DNA of 64,000 nucleotides from NCBI RefSeq assembly GCF_013009075.1, contig NZ_CP053108.1, forward strand, positions 806,001-870,000, in the 5' to 3' direction. The notes below the pieces were generated by a model that saw nothing but the letters and a program-made list of their open reading frames with translations, had not been told where the DNA came from and ran no database searches. The translations under genes were made by a program, and so were the position numbers. This DNA is from Halomonas sp. TA22 (GTDB lineage Bacteria > Pseudomonadota > Gammaproteobacteria > Pseudomonadales > Halomonadaceae). Below, one piece after another: positions 38,759 to 48,160 of the stretch (its first letter is position 1; each line of letters starts with the position of its first letter).

Positions 38759-39385
38759 TCAACTCACGCCGATATAGCGGCCGGGCTTGTGGTTCAGGGC
38801 GATGATCATGTTGAGCGCCACGGCCCCCAGCACTGACAGTGCCACTCGATCCAGCGGCAGCACGAAGAAGGCGAGCAGCAGGATCAAGCCATCGATACCG
38901 AGCTGCACGTATCCTGCCCGCCATCCATAGCGGTCCTGAAGATAGAGTGCCAGGATATTGATCCCGCCCAGGCTGGTGCGGTGACGAAACAGCACCAGCA
39001 GGCCGATCCCCATCAGGCAGCCGCCGATCAGGGCACCATAGAGCGGATGGAGCGACTCGAGTACGATCCAGCGCGGCGTCAGGGCGGAAAACAGCGACAC
39101 CAGGCCGATAGCAATGAAGGTACGCAGCGTGAACGACCACCCCATGCGTTTGATGGCGAGATAGTAGAACGGCAGATTGATGGTGAAGAACAGAATGCCG
39201 AAGCCAAGCTCCGTCCAGTATTGCAGCAGCAGAGCGAGCCCGGCGGTACTGCCGGTGAGCAGCGTGGCATGGGTGTAGAAGGTCACGCCCAGGGCAACGA
39301 ACAGCGTGCCCAGCAGCATGGCCAGGATATCCTCATGGGGACGGTGCGGGTCGGCCTTGACGGGCTCGGCGGGTGAGGCGGACAT
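38759..39385 (-). CDS. YitT family membrane protein
   Basis: 208 residues with five or six helices. LLTGSTAGLALLLQYW near the N-terminus and the C-terminal region fit the YitT/DUF161 family (PF02588), inner membrane proteins of unknown transport role. It is convergent with the merR-copA operon and lies 36 bases upstream of the end of recJ on the same strand. Confidence 0.8.
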   Translation of the reverse strand: MSASPAEPVKADPHRPHEDILAMLLGTLFVALGVTFYTHATLLTGSTAGLALLLQYWTELGFGILFFTINLPFYYLAIKRMGWSFTLRTFIAIGLVSLFSALTPRWIVLESLHPLYGALIGGCLMGIGLLVLFRHRTSLGGINILALYLQDRYGWRAGYVQLGIDGLILLLAFFVLPLDRVALSVLGAVALNMIIALNHKPGRYIGVS

Positions 39386-39421
39386 CAGTGTTTCCTTGAA
39401 CGGGCTGTAGCATTATTGGGA

Positions 39422-41227
39422 TTATTGCAGCGGCTCGGCATGCTCGATCATCAACTGCAGTGTCTCTCGCCCCTTCCAGCGGTTGCGATTGAGCTTGTAG
39501 GCGCAGCGTAGCCGTGCCCCGAGCCCGAAGGCCGGCACCTCACCTGGGCTGAGGGCCCGAAACCAGATCGCACGCAGCGCCGCCCCACCGTGGGACAGGT
39601 CGAGCATCAGGTGGATCCCTTCGGCACCCACCACACGCAACGACTCGACCAGAAACTCCCCCTCGAACAGCGGGGCATCGAACTCGCGACCGTAGGGTGC
39701 CAGGCGCTCCAGCTCGTCGAGGGTGGCGAGCGATAGCTGCTCGGCGCTCAGCTCGCCATCGGTCCACACGCAGGGGTAGAGCTCACGGCCCAGCAACTGC
39801 TCCTCCACCGCGATCAGAAACGCCTCGCGAAACCGCCTCAGCTGCTCGACAGGCAACCCGATGCCGGCCGCACCGCGATGCCCGCCGAAGCGCGGCAGTG
39901 CCTCGGGGGCCAGATCGAAGGTGCGCTGCAGGGCCTGGCGCAGGTGCAGGCCCTCGATGGAGCGCCCCGAGCCGGTGAGCATACTCGGGGCCGCCGCTCG
40001 GGTCAGCACCAGTGTCGGCCGTCCGAACGCCTGCACCAGGCGCGAGGCGACGATGCCCTGCACGCCGGCATGTCCCTCCTCGAGATAGATCACCAGCGCC
40101 GGGGCGTTGGCGGCCAGTTGCGGCATGGCGAGGCGCCTGGCCTCCTCGGCCATGTCGGCCTCGATTGCCTTGCGCGACTGGTTGTCCTGATCCAGCACGT
40201 CAAGATGCTGGCGTGCCACCTCGTCGCTTGCCGCGAGCATGAAGTGCAGGGCGGCATAGGGGTCGTCGAGGCGCGAACGGGCGTTGATGCGCGGGCCCAT
40301 TTGGAAGGCCAAGGTCTCGGCATCGAAGGGCACGCTGTCCACGCCAAGGCGCTCGGCCATGGCGCGCCAGCAGGCAGCCTGCATGCGATTGATCAAGGTC
40401 AGCCCGTGGGTCACCACCGCGCGGTTGGCGGCACTGCCCCCCAACGAGACACAGTCGGCCACGGTCCCCAGCGCCACATAGGAGAGCCAGGGCGAGAGCT
40501 TGGGCGTGGAGGGAGCCAGCACCCCCCATTCGACCAGCACAGAACGCGAAAGCGACATCACCAGCCAGGCCACCATGCAGCCGGCGATGGTGGCATCGGG
40601 ATAGGTGCAGTCGTCGCGGGTGGGATTGACCGTGGCATAGGCCGATACCGGTGGTCCCTCGATCGGCAGCGCGTGGTGATCGGAGACCACCACATCGATG
40701 CCGGCCGCCTTGAGCCGGGCGATGCGCGGCTCATCAGAGCTACCGCAGTCGGCGGTGATCACCAGGCTCGGGCGTGGCGAAAGCTTGAGCGTACGCTCCA
40801 CCAGCGGCAGGCTGATGCCGTAGCCATCATTGATGCGGTGCCCGATCAGGCTGTGCAGTCGGTGTGCCGGCACGCCGAACAGCTCGTTGAGGGTGCGCAG
40901 GATCACCACATGGGAGGTGATGCCGTCGACGTCGTAGTCAGTGAGAATGCCGATGTGCTCACCCTCCACCACCGCCTGGGCGATGCGTTCGGCAGCACGC
41001 CGGGCATCCGCCAGACGCTCTGGGTGCTCGAGATTCTTGAGGCTCGGCGTGACCAGTGGACCAAGTTCGCCGCCATAGTCGGCTAGACGCCCGGCCATGA
41101 TCCGTGCCTGGAGCTCGCTGAGCCCCTCGCCCCGGGCAAGCACATAGAGCGCCTCGTTGAGCGGGCGGCGCTTGAGGCGCGTACGGTACGGGTCGCTGAC
41201 GGCTGGCGTAATGACTTCCGCGTCCAA
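39422..41227 (-). CDS. recJ: Single-stranded-DNA-specific exonuclease RecJ
   Basis: 601 residues. DHH superfamily motifs: GILTDYDVDGITSHV, ITADCGSSDEPRI, VVVSDHHALP, and the DHHA1 domain with RFGGHRGAAGIGL. RecJ is a 5'-3' exonuclease on single-stranded DNA in recombination and mismatch repair. The start is uncertain: no ATG is available; TTG 41227 is seven bases from AGGGAG, GTG 41233 is too close to it, and TTG 41269 has no site. It follows thrC. Confidence 0.93.
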   Translation of the reverse strand: MDAEVITPAVSDPYRTRLKRRPLNEALYVLARGEGLSELQARIMAGRLADYGGELGPLVTPSLKNLEHPERLADARRAAERIAQAVVEGEHIGILTDYDVDGITSHVVILRTLNELFGVPAHRLHSLIGHRINDGYGISLPLVERTLKLSPRPSLVITADCGSSDEPRIARLKAAGIDVVVSDHHALPIEGPPVSAYATVNPTRDDCTYPDATIAGCMVAWLVMSLSRSVLVEWGVLAPSTPKLSPWLSYVALGTVADCVSLGGSAANRAVVTHGLTLINRMQAACWRAMAERLGVDSVPFDAETLAFQMGPRINARSRLDDPYAALHFMLAASDEVARQHLDVLDQDNQSRKAIEADMAEEARRLAMPQLAANAPALVIYLEEGHAGVQGIVASRLVQAFGRPTLVLTRAAAPSMLTGSGRSIEGLHLRQALQRTFDLAPEALPRFGGHRGAAGIGLPVEQLRRFREAFLIAVEEQLLGRELYPCVWTDGELSAEQLSLATLDELERLAPYGREFDAPLFEGEFLVESLRVVGAEGIHLMLDLSHGGAALRAIWFRALSPGEVPAFGLGARLRCAYKLNRNRWKGRETLQLMIEHAEPLQ

Positions 41228-41289
41228 GGACACTCTCCCTGCAAGGACGCCCGGCCAGCCAGGCGTCAATGGATCCGAGTCGAGGGGGG

Positions 41290-42681
41290 TTACTTACGGC
41301 GATGCTCGGCGACGAAGGCCTGCACCCGCGCAAGCTCGGCGGGGAGTACCGTGTAGCGCTCCTCGCGCTCGAGCAGATCGTCCATGTGCGGTGGCAACGG
41401 CGCCCCCGGGAAGCCGGCCTTGACCACCGCATCGGCGAACTTCGCTGGGTGTGCGGTAGCAAGCGTGATCATCGGCGTGGTCGCATCGCTGCGCGCACGC
41501 TCGGCAGCGCGGTAGCCGGTGGCGGTATGCGGGTCGAGCAGTTCCTTGGTGCGCTGGTGCGCCTCGCGGATCACCTCGAGGATGGTCTCGTCATCCACGC
41601 TGTGGCTGGCGAACAGCGTCCGCAGCTTGGCCAGCGGCGCCTCGGCCAGGGCCGTAGGCTCGGCCTGGAAACGCTCGAGCAGTTCGCGCACGGCGTCACC
41701 ATTGCGATCGTAGGCATCGAACAGCAGGCGCTCGAAGTTCGACGACACCACGATGTCCATGGACGGCGCCAGGGTCGCCTCGAGCTCGCGCTTGGAGAAG
41801 TCGTTGTCGGCAAGCGTGCGGTGCAGGATGTCGTTGGCATTGGTGGCGATGATGAACTGCTTGACCGGCAGTCCCATCTTGAACGCCATGTAGCCGGCGA
41901 ACAGGTTGCCGAAGTTGGCCGACGGCACGCAGAAGCTGACCTGCCGGTGCGGCGCACCAAGCGCCACGGCAGAGGCAACGTAATAGACGATCTGGGCCAT
42001 GATCCGCGCCCAGTTGATCGAGTTGACCGCCACCAGGCGCGTACCGTCGAGGAACGCCTGGTTGGCGAAGCTCGCCTTGACCATCGCCTGGGCGTCGTCG
42101 AAGTTGCCCTCGATGGCGATGTTGAAGACATTGTCGGCCAGTACCGAGGTCATCTGACGGCGCTGCACTTCCGAGACACGCTGGTATGGATGCAGGATGA
42201 AGATATCGAGGTTGTCGCAGTGGCGGCACCCCTCGATGGCCGCCGAGCCAGTATCGCCGGAGGTGGCGCCCATGATCACCGCGCGCTCGCCGCTCTTCTT
42301 CAGGAAATGGTCGAGTAGCCGCCCGAGCAGCTGCAGGGCGACATCCTTGAAGGCCAGTGTCGGGCCGTGGAATAGCTCGAGCAGGAAGTGATTGGCATCG
42401 AGCTGGTTGAGCGGCACCACCGCATCATGGCTGAACGTCGCGTAGGCATCGCGCACGATGTCGCGGAACGTCGCGTCGTCGATCTCGCCATTCACGTAGG
42501 GCCTCATCACCCGAAACGCGATCTCGGCATAGGAGAGCCCGGCCATCGCCGCCAGCTCATCATGGGAGAGCTGCGGCACGGTCTCAGGTACGTAAAGCCC
42601 GCCGTCGCTTGCCATGCCGGTCAGCACGACCTCCTCGAAGCTCAGTGCGGGCGCCTGCCCGCGGGTACTGATATAGCGCAT
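41290..42681 (-). CDS. thrC: Threonine synthase
   Basis: 463 residues of the long (fungal/proteobacterial type) class. The PLP lysine lies in HGPTLAFKDVALQLL, and GATSGDTGSAAIEG is the phosphate-binding loop. It converts O-phosphohomoserine to threonine. It starts three bases after hom. A homoserine kinase gene is not in the window. Confidence 0.96.
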   Translation of the reverse strand: MRYISTRGQAPALSFEEVVLTGMASDGGLYVPETVPQLSHDELAAMAGLSYAEIAFRVMRPYVNGEIDDATFRDIVRDAYATFSHDAVVPLNQLDANHFLLELFHGPTLAFKDVALQLLGRLLDHFLKKSGERAVIMGATSGDTGSAAIEGCRHCDNLDIFILHPYQRVSEVQRRQMTSVLADNVFNIAIEGNFDDAQAMVKASFANQAFLDGTRLVAVNSINWARIMAQIVYYVASAVALGAPHRQVSFCVPSANFGNLFAGYMAFKMGLPVKQFIIATNANDILHRTLADNDFSKRELEATLAPSMDIVVSSNFERLLFDAYDRNGDAVRELLERFQAEPTALAEAPLAKLRTLFASHSVDDETILEVIREAHQRTKELLDPHTATGYRAAERARSDATTPMITLATAHPAKFADAVVKAGFPGAPLPPHMDDLLEREERYTVLPAELARVQAFVAEHRRK

Positions 42682-42684
42682 CGC

Positions 42685-44001
42685 TCACTCCTGCTCGTCG
42701 AGGCTTTCGACACGGATCCGTGTCACCGTTCCGGCGATATCGGACAGCGACTCCAATTGGCGAATGGCATCGTTCATGCTCTTTTCGCGGGTACGGTGCG
42801 TCATCAGGATGATCGGCACCAGCTCCCCTTCGGTGGCTTCCTTCTGGATGATCGCCTCGATGGAGATGCCCTGTTCGGCCAGGATGGTCGCCACTCGCGC
42901 CAGCACCCCGGGGCGGTCCACCGCCAGCAGCCGCAGATAGTAGGCGGTGACGATCTCCTCCATCGGCAGCATCGGCAGGGCGTTGATCTCGTCGTGGATG
43001 CCGCTGAAGGCGAGATAGGGCACGCGGTAGTGATGATCGGTGGTGATGTCACGGGCCACGTCGAGCAGATCGGCGACCACCGCCGAGGCGGTCGGCTCGG
43101 CACCGGCACCGGCACCGTAATAGAGGGTAGGTCCCACGGCGTCGCCCATGATGGCGATGGCATTCTTGACGCCATTCACGTTGGCCAGCAGCCGCTCCTT
43201 GGGAATCAGCGTCGGGTGCACGCGCAGCTCGAAGCCGGCATCGGTGCGTTTTGAGATGCCCAGATGCTTGATGACGTAGCCCAGATTGTCGGCCTGCTCG
43301 ACATCCTCCGAGGTGATCCGTGCAATGCCTTCGGTATAGGCCTTCTCGAACTGCAGCGGCACGCCATAGGCGATCGAGGCGAGGATGGTCAGCTTGTGGG
43401 CGGCATCGATGCCCTCGACATCGAAGGTCGGGTCGGCCTCGGCGTACCCCAGCGCCTGGGCTTCGGCGAGGACGTCCTCGAAGGCCCGTCCCTGGTCACG
43501 CATATGGGTGAGGATGTAATTGCCGGTACCATTGATGATCCCGGCCAGCCACTCGATACGGTTGGCCCCAAGCCCCTCGCGCAGCGACTTGATCACCGGG
43601 ATGCCGCCGGCCACGGCGGCCTCGAAGGCGACGATCACGCCCTTCTCGTGGGCAGCCTGGAAGATCTCGTTGCCGTGCACGGCGATCAGCGCCTTGTTGG
43701 CGGTGACCACGTGCTTGCCATGGTCGATGGCGGTAAGCACCAGCTCGCGTGCCACGTCGTAGCCGCCGACCAGCTCGACCAGCACGTCCACGTTGGGGTT
43801 TCTGGCCACCTCAAAGACATCGGAGGTGGTCTTGACGCCGGTGGTGTCGCAGTCCGGATTGTCGCGACGCATCGCCACCTGCTCGATGACGATGGGGCGC
43901 CCAGCACGCCGAGCGATCTCGTCGGCGTTACGCGTCAGCACATTGAAGGTACCGCCGCCCACGGTACCCAGACCACAGATTCCTACTCTCACCGGTTTCA
44001 A
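42685..44001 (-). CDS. hom: Homoserine dehydrogenase
   Basis: 438 residues. N-terminal NAD(P) loop VRVGICGLGTVGGG, catalytic domain with GTGNYILTHM, and a C-terminal ACT domain (DRPGVLARVATILAEQGISIEAI) that allows feedback control by threonine. TTG 44001 gives the canonical MKPVRVGICGLGTVGGG and lies eight bases from AGGGG; the ATG at 44040 adds 13 residues absent from homologues. Operon with thrC. Confidence 0.95.
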   Translation of the reverse strand: MKPVRVGICGLGTVGGGTFNVLTRNADEIARRAGRPIVIEQVAMRRDNPDCDTTGVKTTSDVFEVARNPNVDVLVELVGGYDVARELVLTAIDHGKHVVTANKALIAVHGNEIFQAAHEKGVIVAFEAAVAGGIPVIKSLREGLGANRIEWLAGIINGTGNYILTHMRDQGRAFEDVLAEAQALGYAEADPTFDVEGIDAAHKLTILASIAYGVPLQFEKAYTEGIARITSEDVEQADNLGYVIKHLGISKRTDAGFELRVHPTLIPKERLLANVNGVKNAIAIMGDAVGPTLYYGAGAGAEPTASAVVADLLDVARDITTDHHYRVPYLAFSGIHDEINALPMLPMEEIVTAYYLRLLAVDRPGVLARVATILAEQGISIEAIIQKEATEGELVPIILMTHRTREKSMNDAIRQLESLSDIAGTVTRIRVESLDEQE

Positions 44002-44063
44002 CTCGCTATCCCCTTGCTTGTGTCGAGCATGATTGGCCACCGCGTCGGCGGCTCATTACTATC

Positions 44064-44813
44064 TCATTGTTCGTTCAATTCCAGCATCTCGGCCAGACGC
44101 TCGGCGGGCACGTAGCCCGGCACCATGCGGCCATCGGGCAGGACGATGGCCGGTGTGCCCTGCACGCCGACTTCCATGCCCAGATGATACTGCTCCTCGA
44201 CCGGATTGTCGCAGCCCGTCGCACTGTTCAGCGTCTCCTCGCGCTTGGCCGCGGTCATCGCCTCGCTGCGGTTCTCGGCGCACCAGATCTGTCTCAGGAT
44301 ACGCCCCCCTTCCGAAGCCATGCCGGCCCTCGGGAAGGCCAGATAGTGCACCTCGATGCCCATTTGGTTGAGCTGCGGCACCTCCTCGTGCAGACGACGG
44401 CAGTAGGGGCAGGTGGTGTCGGTGAATACCTGTACCACCGCATGGCTCTGCTCGCCCCGGAAGATCACCTTGTCGGCATCGGGTACCGCGGCCAGCCGCT
44501 CGGCCCGTTCGGCATTGCGCGTCTGCTCGGTAATGTTCACCAGCCCCTGCGGGCCATTCTCGAAGATATCGCCGACCAGAAAGTACTGACCCTGACTATC
44601 GCTATAGAAGGTTTCGCCATTCTCCAGGCGCACCTCGAAGAAATCCGGCAATGGCGTCTCACGTATGCTTGCGACCGGCATTCGCTCGCCATGCACTTGC
44701 AGCCGCTCGGCCAGTGCCTGGGCCGTATTGGCCTGTACACCGCCGGCCAGGGTAAAGGCGGAGAGCGTGAACGTGGCCAGGCTGCCTAGCAGCGGCGAAA
44801 GAACTCGTTTCAT
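44064..44813 (-). CDS. dsbC: Periplasmic thiol:disulfide isomerase DsbC
   Basis: 249 residues with a signal peptide (MKRVLSPLLGSLATFTLS..., cleavage likely after VQA). The N-terminal dimerisation domain is followed by a thioredoxin fold with the CPYC active site (DTTCPYCRRLH) and the cis-Pro loop VQGTPAIVLPDG. It corrects wrong disulfides in the periplasm. It sits two bases after xerD and before hom, the pseudomonad order. Confidence 0.94.
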   Translation of the reverse strand: MKRVLSPLLGSLATFTLSAFTLAGGVQANTAQALAERLQVHGERMPVASIRETPLPDFFEVRLENGETFYSDSQGQYFLVGDIFENGPQGLVNITEQTRNAERAERLAAVPDADKVIFRGEQSHAVVQVFTDTTCPYCRRLHEEVPQLNQMGIEVHYLAFPRAGMASEGGRILRQIWCAENRSEAMTAAKREETLNSATGCDNPVEEQYHLGMEVGVQGTPAIVLPDGRMVPGYVPAERLAEMLELNEQ

Positions 44814-44815
44814 GA

Positions 44816-45712
44816 TCAACCTCGAGGATGGTGTTCGGCATGCAGCGCTTCCAGGCGCGCCTGGGCGACATGCGTATAGATCTGGGTAGTCGACAGGTCG
44901 CTATGACCCAACAGCAGCTGTACGACACGCAAATTGGCTCCATGATTCAATAAATGAGTCGCAAAGGCATGGCGAAGGGTGTGCGGCGAGAGCGGCTTGT
45001 CGATGCCGGCCGTTCTGGCATGCGCCTTGATCCGGTGCCAGAAGGTCTGACGCGTCATGAAGCCGTCTTGGCGGCCCGGGAATAGTGCAGGGCGGGTGAT
45101 ATCGGTCATCAGCGCACCACGTCCCGCCCGTAGGTAGCGCTCGAGCCAGATCAGCGCCTCCTCGCCCAGCGGCACCAGTCGCTCCTTATCGCCCTTGCCC
45201 ACTATTCGCACCACGCCCTGGCGCGGATTGATCGAGTCCATTCTCAGGCCGACCAGCTCCGAGACCCGCAGGCCGGCGGCATAGAGGATCTCGAGCATGG
45301 CGCGGTCGCGCAGCCCAAGAGACGTTGCGGTATCCGGCGCTTGCAGCAGCCGCTCGACCTCCGCCTCGTCCAGCGTATCGGGCAGGCTCGGATTCAGCCT
45401 TGGCAAGCGCACCTCGCTCAAGGGGTCGTGGTCGATATGACCATTGGCCAGCGCCCAGCGATAGAAGCTACGCAGGCTCGACAGCAGACGCGCATTGCTG
45501 CGCAGCTGATAGCCTCCAGCGCGACGCTCCTCCAGCCACTGGCCCAGCCGCACCGATGATGGCGCAAGCAAGCTCTCGCCTTCGCACTGCAGATGTCGCT
45601 GCCACGCCTCCAGGTCGCGTCGATACGCCTCGAGGGTATTCTCGCTGGCTCCTCGCTCGAGCCAGAGCGCATCGAGAAATATCTCGATGGGGCTATCGAC
45701 GTTTGTGGGCAT
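44816..45712 (-). CDS. xerD: Site-specific tyrosine recombinase XerD
   Basis: 298 residues. The catalytic set is visible: Arg in GLRVSELVGLR, Lys in VGKGDKERLVPL, HTLRHAFATHLL (HxxR), His in LLGHSDLSTTQIY and Tyr as nucleophile in IYTHV. With XerC it resolves chromosome dimers at dif. A chromosomal housekeeping gene, not a mobile-element integrase, shown by its dsbC-hom neighbours. Confidence 0.94.
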   Translation of the reverse strand: MPTNVDSPIEIFLDALWLERGASENTLEAYRRDLEAWQRHLQCEGESLLAPSSVRLGQWLEERRAGGYQLRSNARLLSSLRSFYRWALANGHIDHDPLSEVRLPRLNPSLPDTLDEAEVERLLQAPDTATSLGLRDRAMLEILYAAGLRVSELVGLRMDSINPRQGVVRIVGKGDKERLVPLGEEALIWLERYLRAGRGALMTDITRPALFPGRQDGFMTRQTFWHRIKAHARTAGIDKPLSPHTLRHAFATHLLNHGANLRVVQLLLGHSDLSTTQIYTHVAQARLEALHAEHHPRG

Positions 45713-45761
45713 GAGTCACTCTCCAGAACAGCGATTCCCTGGATATCGAACCCAGAACGCC

Positions 45762-45796
45762 GAAACCCCGCCCCGCATGAGCGGCGACGGGGTTTC
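45762..45796 (-). terminator. Terminator of the rpsP-rplS operon
   Basis: GAAACCCCG (45762-45770) pairs with CGGGGTTTC (45788-45796), with an inner GC-rich stem in the loop. It lies about 47 bases past the rplS stop and before the xerD start. Confidence 0.8.
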
Positions 45797-45842
45797 GTTG
45801 GGCATGCCCGGAGGCATGCAAGTGCTAGCGGCGCCTCGGCGC

Positions 45843-46199
45843 TTAGGCCAGCTTTTCCTTGATGCGTGCAGACTTGCCGCTGCGCTCGCGGAGGTAGTAC
45901 AGCTTGGCCTGACGCACGTCACCGCGACGCTTGACTTCGATAGTGGCGACCAGCGGGCTGTAGGTCTGGAAGGTACGTTCGACACCGACACCGTGGGAGA
46001 TCTTGCGTACGGTGAAGGCGGAGTTCAGGCCACGGTTACGCTTGCCGATCACCACCCCTTCGAACGCCTGAAGACGCTCGCGAGTCCCTTCCTTGACCTT
46101 GACCTGGACGATCACGGTATCGCCTGGGGCGAAGGCCGGGACTTCCTTAGACATCTGCTCGGACTCGATCGCCTGGATCACCTTGCTCTTGCTGCTCAT
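45843..46199 (-). CDS. rplS: 50S ribosomal protein L19
   Basis: 118 residues, clearly L19 ([48 protein letters not shown]-like [10 protein letters not shown]). It lies at the 30S-50S interface. Last gene of rpsP-rimM-trmD-rplS, with 126 bases after trmD. Confidence 0.97.
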   Translation of the reverse strand: MSSKSKVIQAIESEQMSKEVPAFAPGDTVIVQVKVKEGTRERLQAFEGVVIGKRNRGLNSAFTVRKISHGVGVERTFQTYSPLVATIEVKRRGDVRQAKLYYLRERSGKSARIKEKLA

Positions 46200-46325
46200 G
46201 ACTTATCCTCAATAGTTACGATGCCGCCGCTATCGGCTGGCCGTGATCCCGACGCTCGACCCAAGGCACGAGGCGGGAATCGATGGGTGTATGACACAGG
46301 TGCAACCGGCGCTTCACGCTCCAGG

Positions 46326-47108
46326 TTACCCTGCACCGCCGCCCTGATCCTCTGGTGACAGGGCGTATTCGGCGATGAACTCATCGAGCAGCATCTGCTG
46401 CTCTCGATCCAACGCCTTGTCCTGCAATAGATCGGGACGCCTCAACCAGGTCCGCCCCAGTGACTGCTTCAACCGCCAGCGCTTGATCGCCCCATGGTGA
46501 CCGCTCAGCAACACTTCCGGGACCGTGCGCCCATCGATCTGCTCGGGGCGAGTATAGTGGGGGCAGTCAAGCAGCCCGTCGTTGAACGAATCCTCGACCG
46601 CCGAGTCCTGATGGCCCAGTACTCCTGGCACGAGTCGCGCCGCGGCATCGATCAGCACCATGGCCGGCAGTTCGCCGCCACTGAGCACATAGTCGCCGAT
46701 CGACCACTCTTCGTCGATATCGGCCTCGACGATGCGCTCGTCGACCCCTTCGTAGCGTCCGGCGACCACGACCAGGGGTCCACTTGCGGCCAGTGCCTGC
46801 ACGCCACGCTGATCCAGCACCCGCCCTTGGGGCGAAAGGTAGATCACCTTGGCTCTCTGACCGGTACTCGCCTCGGCCTTGGCGCGCGCAGCATGGATCG
46901 CCTGGCGCAGCGTCTCGACCTTCATCAGCATGCCGGGTCCGCCACCATAGGGGCGGTCATCCACCGTGCGGTGCTTGTCCGTGGCGTAGTCCCGGGGGTT
47001 GCAGAACTCGAGTTCCAACAGACCCTGCTTGACCGCTCTGCCCGTCACGCCATAACGGCTGATCGCGTCGAACATCTCCGGGAACAGTGAAACAACCCCA
47101 ATCCACAC
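46326..47108 (-). CDS. trmD: tRNA (guanine-N1-37) methyltransferase TrmD
   Basis: 260 residues. [20 protein letters not shown] is the universal N-terminus, [12 protein letters not shown] and the SPOUT knot region ([27 protein letters not shown]) follow. It makes m1G37 in tRNAs, preventing frameshifts. GTG 47108 is the start, matching the Met-Trp-Ile-Gly start of homologues. Extra upstream codons to 47162 overlap the rimM end. Confidence 0.96.
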   Translation of the reverse strand: MWIGVVSLFPEMFDAISRYGVTGRAVKQGLLELEFCNPRDYATDKHRTVDDRPYGGGPGMLMKVETLRQAIHAARAKAEASTGQRAKVIYLSPQGRVLDQRGVQALAASGPLVVVAGRYEGVDERIVEADIDEEWSIGDYVLSGGELPAMVLIDAAARLVPGVLGHQDSAVEDSFNDGLLDCPHYTRPEQIDGRTVPEVLLSGHHGAIKRWRLKQSLGRTWLRRPDLLQDKALDREQQMLLDEFIAEYALSPEDQGGGAG

Positions 47109-47169
47109 GGCAACGTTTCCAGGCAATCGCCCTGCCGAACTACGGCAGGCGCTGCGCATCAAGACTCGC

Positions 47170-47730
47170 TCAGAATTCGGGATCCCAGTCCACCGTCATC
47201 ATGCCGGCGTCCAGATCCACCTTCACTATGACGTCATCGGGCAGGAAGGGCAGCAGCCGCTCCTTGCCATCCGACGTATTACCGTCACCCCTGACCACCA
47301 TCACGTCATTGGCGCCGGTTTCGAACAGATAGCTGACACGACCCAGATCGACGCCCTCTTGCGTGACGACCCGCAGGCCTTCCAACTGGTGCCAGTAATA
47401 CTCGTCCGCATCGAGCGACGGCAGGGCATCCTTGGGCAACAGTATCTCCGCCCCGGCCAACTGCTCGGCCTGCTCGCGCGACGCCACCCCCTCGAGGCTC
47501 GCCACCAGGCCTTTGCCCTGGCTACGCCCCTGACTGACACGCCGTGAGAACACCTTGCCATTCAGGCGAAGCTGCCACTCGGGGTAGTCGAGAATGCCGT
47601 CCATCGGACTGGTGTAGGAGTACACCTTCAGCCATCCCTTGACGCCGTAGGGGCTGGTCAGCTTGCCCAGCACCACGTGCCGGTCTTCACTGACGACGTC
47701 CTGCGTCGTTGCCGATACGTCGTTGGTCAT
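47170..47730 (-). CDS. rimM: Ribosome maturation factor RimM
   Basis: 186 residues. [20 protein letters not shown] is the RimM N-terminal barrel, and [12 protein letters not shown] opens the PRC barrel. It helps 30S head assembly. The frame opens with ATG codons; 47730 ([10 protein letters not shown]) is favoured. Between rpsP and trmD, the standard order. Confidence 0.95.
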   Translation of the reverse strand: MTNDVSATTQDVVSEDRHVVLGKLTSPYGVKGWLKVYSYTSPMDGILDYPEWQLRLNGKVFSRRVSQGRSQGKGLVASLEGVASREQAEQLAGAEILLPKDALPSLDADEYYWHQLEGLRVVTQEGVDLGRVSYLFETGANDVMVVRGDGNTSDGKERLLPFLPDDVIVKVDLDAGMMTVDWDPEF

Positions 47731-47767
47731 GACCATTACCACATTTACTCAGGGCTCACAGACAGGC

Positions 47768-48016
47768 TCAGGCCTGCTTGCGGGCTTCCTTGATCAGTTC
47801 GGCAACGCGATCGGAGACCTGCGCACCCTGGCCCTGCCAGTGAGTGACGCGATCCAGGTCGACGCGCAGACGCTCTTCCTGACCACGTGCTACCGGGTTG
47901 AAGAAGCCAATGCGCTCGATGAAACGGCCGTCACGAGACTTGCGTGAATCGCTAACAGTCAGGTGATAGAAGGGACGCTTCTTGGCGCCACCACGTGCCA
48001 GACGAATGGTAACCAT
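47768..48016 (-). CDS. rpsP: 30S ribosomal protein S16
   Basis: 82 residues starting [20 protein letters not shown], diagnostic for S16, with [11 protein letters not shown] in the middle. First gene of the rpsP-rimM-trmD-rplS operon, 144 bases downstream of ffh. Confidence 0.97.
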   Translation of the reverse strand: MVTIRLARGGAKKRPFYHLTVSDSRKSRDGRFIERIGFFNPVARGQEERLRVDLDRVTHWQGQGAQVSDRVAELIKEARKQA

Positions 48017-48160
48017 TGCGTTAACAGTCCTTCGGTTGGAGTTGCTGAAATCAATTGAGTCGTTCGGGACACGCTTTTTCGCGCGACCCTGCCACGAAGA
48101 CGCAGCATTCTACGGAAATCGAGACGACATGGAAACCTTTTTCCATATCGCCCCTTCGAG

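Noticed and set aside
44816-45712. Tyrosine recombinase as a sign of a mobile element
   Set aside because: The gene is XerD in its standard dsbC-hom-thrC-recJ setting; no attachment site, tRNA or phage gene is near.
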